Assembly: GCA_016840125.1 (NCBI GenBank)
Contig: JAEOSY010000477.1
Coordinates: 1-6,795 of the forward strand
Length of the DNA stretch: 6,795 bases
Direction: 5' to 3'
Origin: Candidatus Helarchaeota archaeon
GTDB lineage: Archaea > Asgardarchaeota > Lokiarchaeia > Helarchaeales > HEL-GB-A
Shown here: positions 6,622 through 6,795 of the stretch, one piece after another
Position numbering within the stretch: position 1 is the stretch's first letter
Layout: the number at the start of each line of letters is the position of its first letter
Notes under the pieces: model-generated
Seen by the model: only the letters and a program-made list of their open reading frames with translations
Told to the model about the DNA's origin: nothing
Database searches by the model: none
Program-made: the position numbers and the translations under genes

Positions 6622-6795
6622 TCAATATGAATTATCACTGATTTGTCTTCTCTTTTGCTTTCGTACAAGGAATGCCAAAAGACTAAGGGTAAGAATAATG
6701 GCTAACCATCCGATAAAAGAAGTTGAAATATATTTTGAACTACTAGTCGTGGAATCCCCAGTTTCTTGAGGAAGAAGAGGATCAAGACCATGTTC
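6622..6795 (-). CDS. C-terminal membrane anchor of a surface protein (5' partial)
   Basis: The last 57 residues of a gene that begins beyond the window. They start EHGLDPLLPQETGD, then a Ser/Thr-rich spacer (STTSSSKYISTS), one hydrophobic segment FIGWLAIILTLSLLAFLV, and a short basic tail RKQKRRQISDNSY. By the positive-inside rule the tail is cytoplasmic and the missing bulk of the protein faces outside. This stalk-anchor-basic tail ending is common on archaeal extracellular proteins, but says nothing about the function of the rest. It ends 250-270 bases before the MBL gene with its own terminator, so the two are probably transcribed separately. Confidence 0.75.
   Translation of the reverse strand, partial: EHGLDPLLPQETGDSTTSSSKYISTSFIGWLAIILTLSLLAFLVRKQKRRQISDNSY

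Overview
The window looks archaeal, most likely from an uncultured Asgard-type or similar AT-rich archaeon, though no marker gene proves this. The hints are AT-rich spacers, T-rich tracts rather than GC-rich hairpins after genes, TATA-like boxes, one clean GGAGG ribosome binding site, long acidic thrombospondin-type-3 repeats, and a C-terminally membrane-anchored surface protein. There are three substantial genes, one gene fragment at the right edge, at least one decayed gene, and about 840 bases of mostly empty convergent spacer.

Left edge (1-1452, + strand): the 3' part of a gene already open at base 1. It encodes at least five exact 66-residue copies of a helix-turn-helix DNA-binding unit, followed by a C-terminal domain with the hallmarks of a PD-(D/E)xK nuclease (Pro-Glu, then Asp-Ala-Lys, then a Gln-containing helix). 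The scaffold residues are nearly invariant between units, while the predicted recognition-helix residues differ. This is the standout feature: it reads like a natural modular DNA reader joined to a nuclease.

Middle (1453-2293): convergent spacer with a T-rich tract, a possible 37-codon Cys-rich ORF on the minus strand, and a hairpin/T-tract marking the end of the next gene. From 2294 to 4657 (minus) lies a large acidic protein with about 20 calcium-binding thrombospondin-3-like units between a beta-rich N-terminal region and a C-terminal beta-rich domain. Its 5' end is abnormal: an in-frame TAA separates it from the only plausible ATG and ribosome binding site, so the gene may be broken.

Right (5035-6795, all minus): the remains of a Cys-rich membrane protein gene with two in-frame stops and a frameshift; an apparently intact metallo-beta-lactamase-fold hydrolase of LACTB2-like architecture that lacks a standard start codon at the conserved N-terminus and has an 8-bp inverted repeat over its promoter region; and the C-terminal membrane anchor of a gene running off the window. 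The minus-strand genes are separated by hundreds of bases with their own terminator-like signals, so they look like single units rather than one operon. No functional link between the nuclease and its neighbours is visible.
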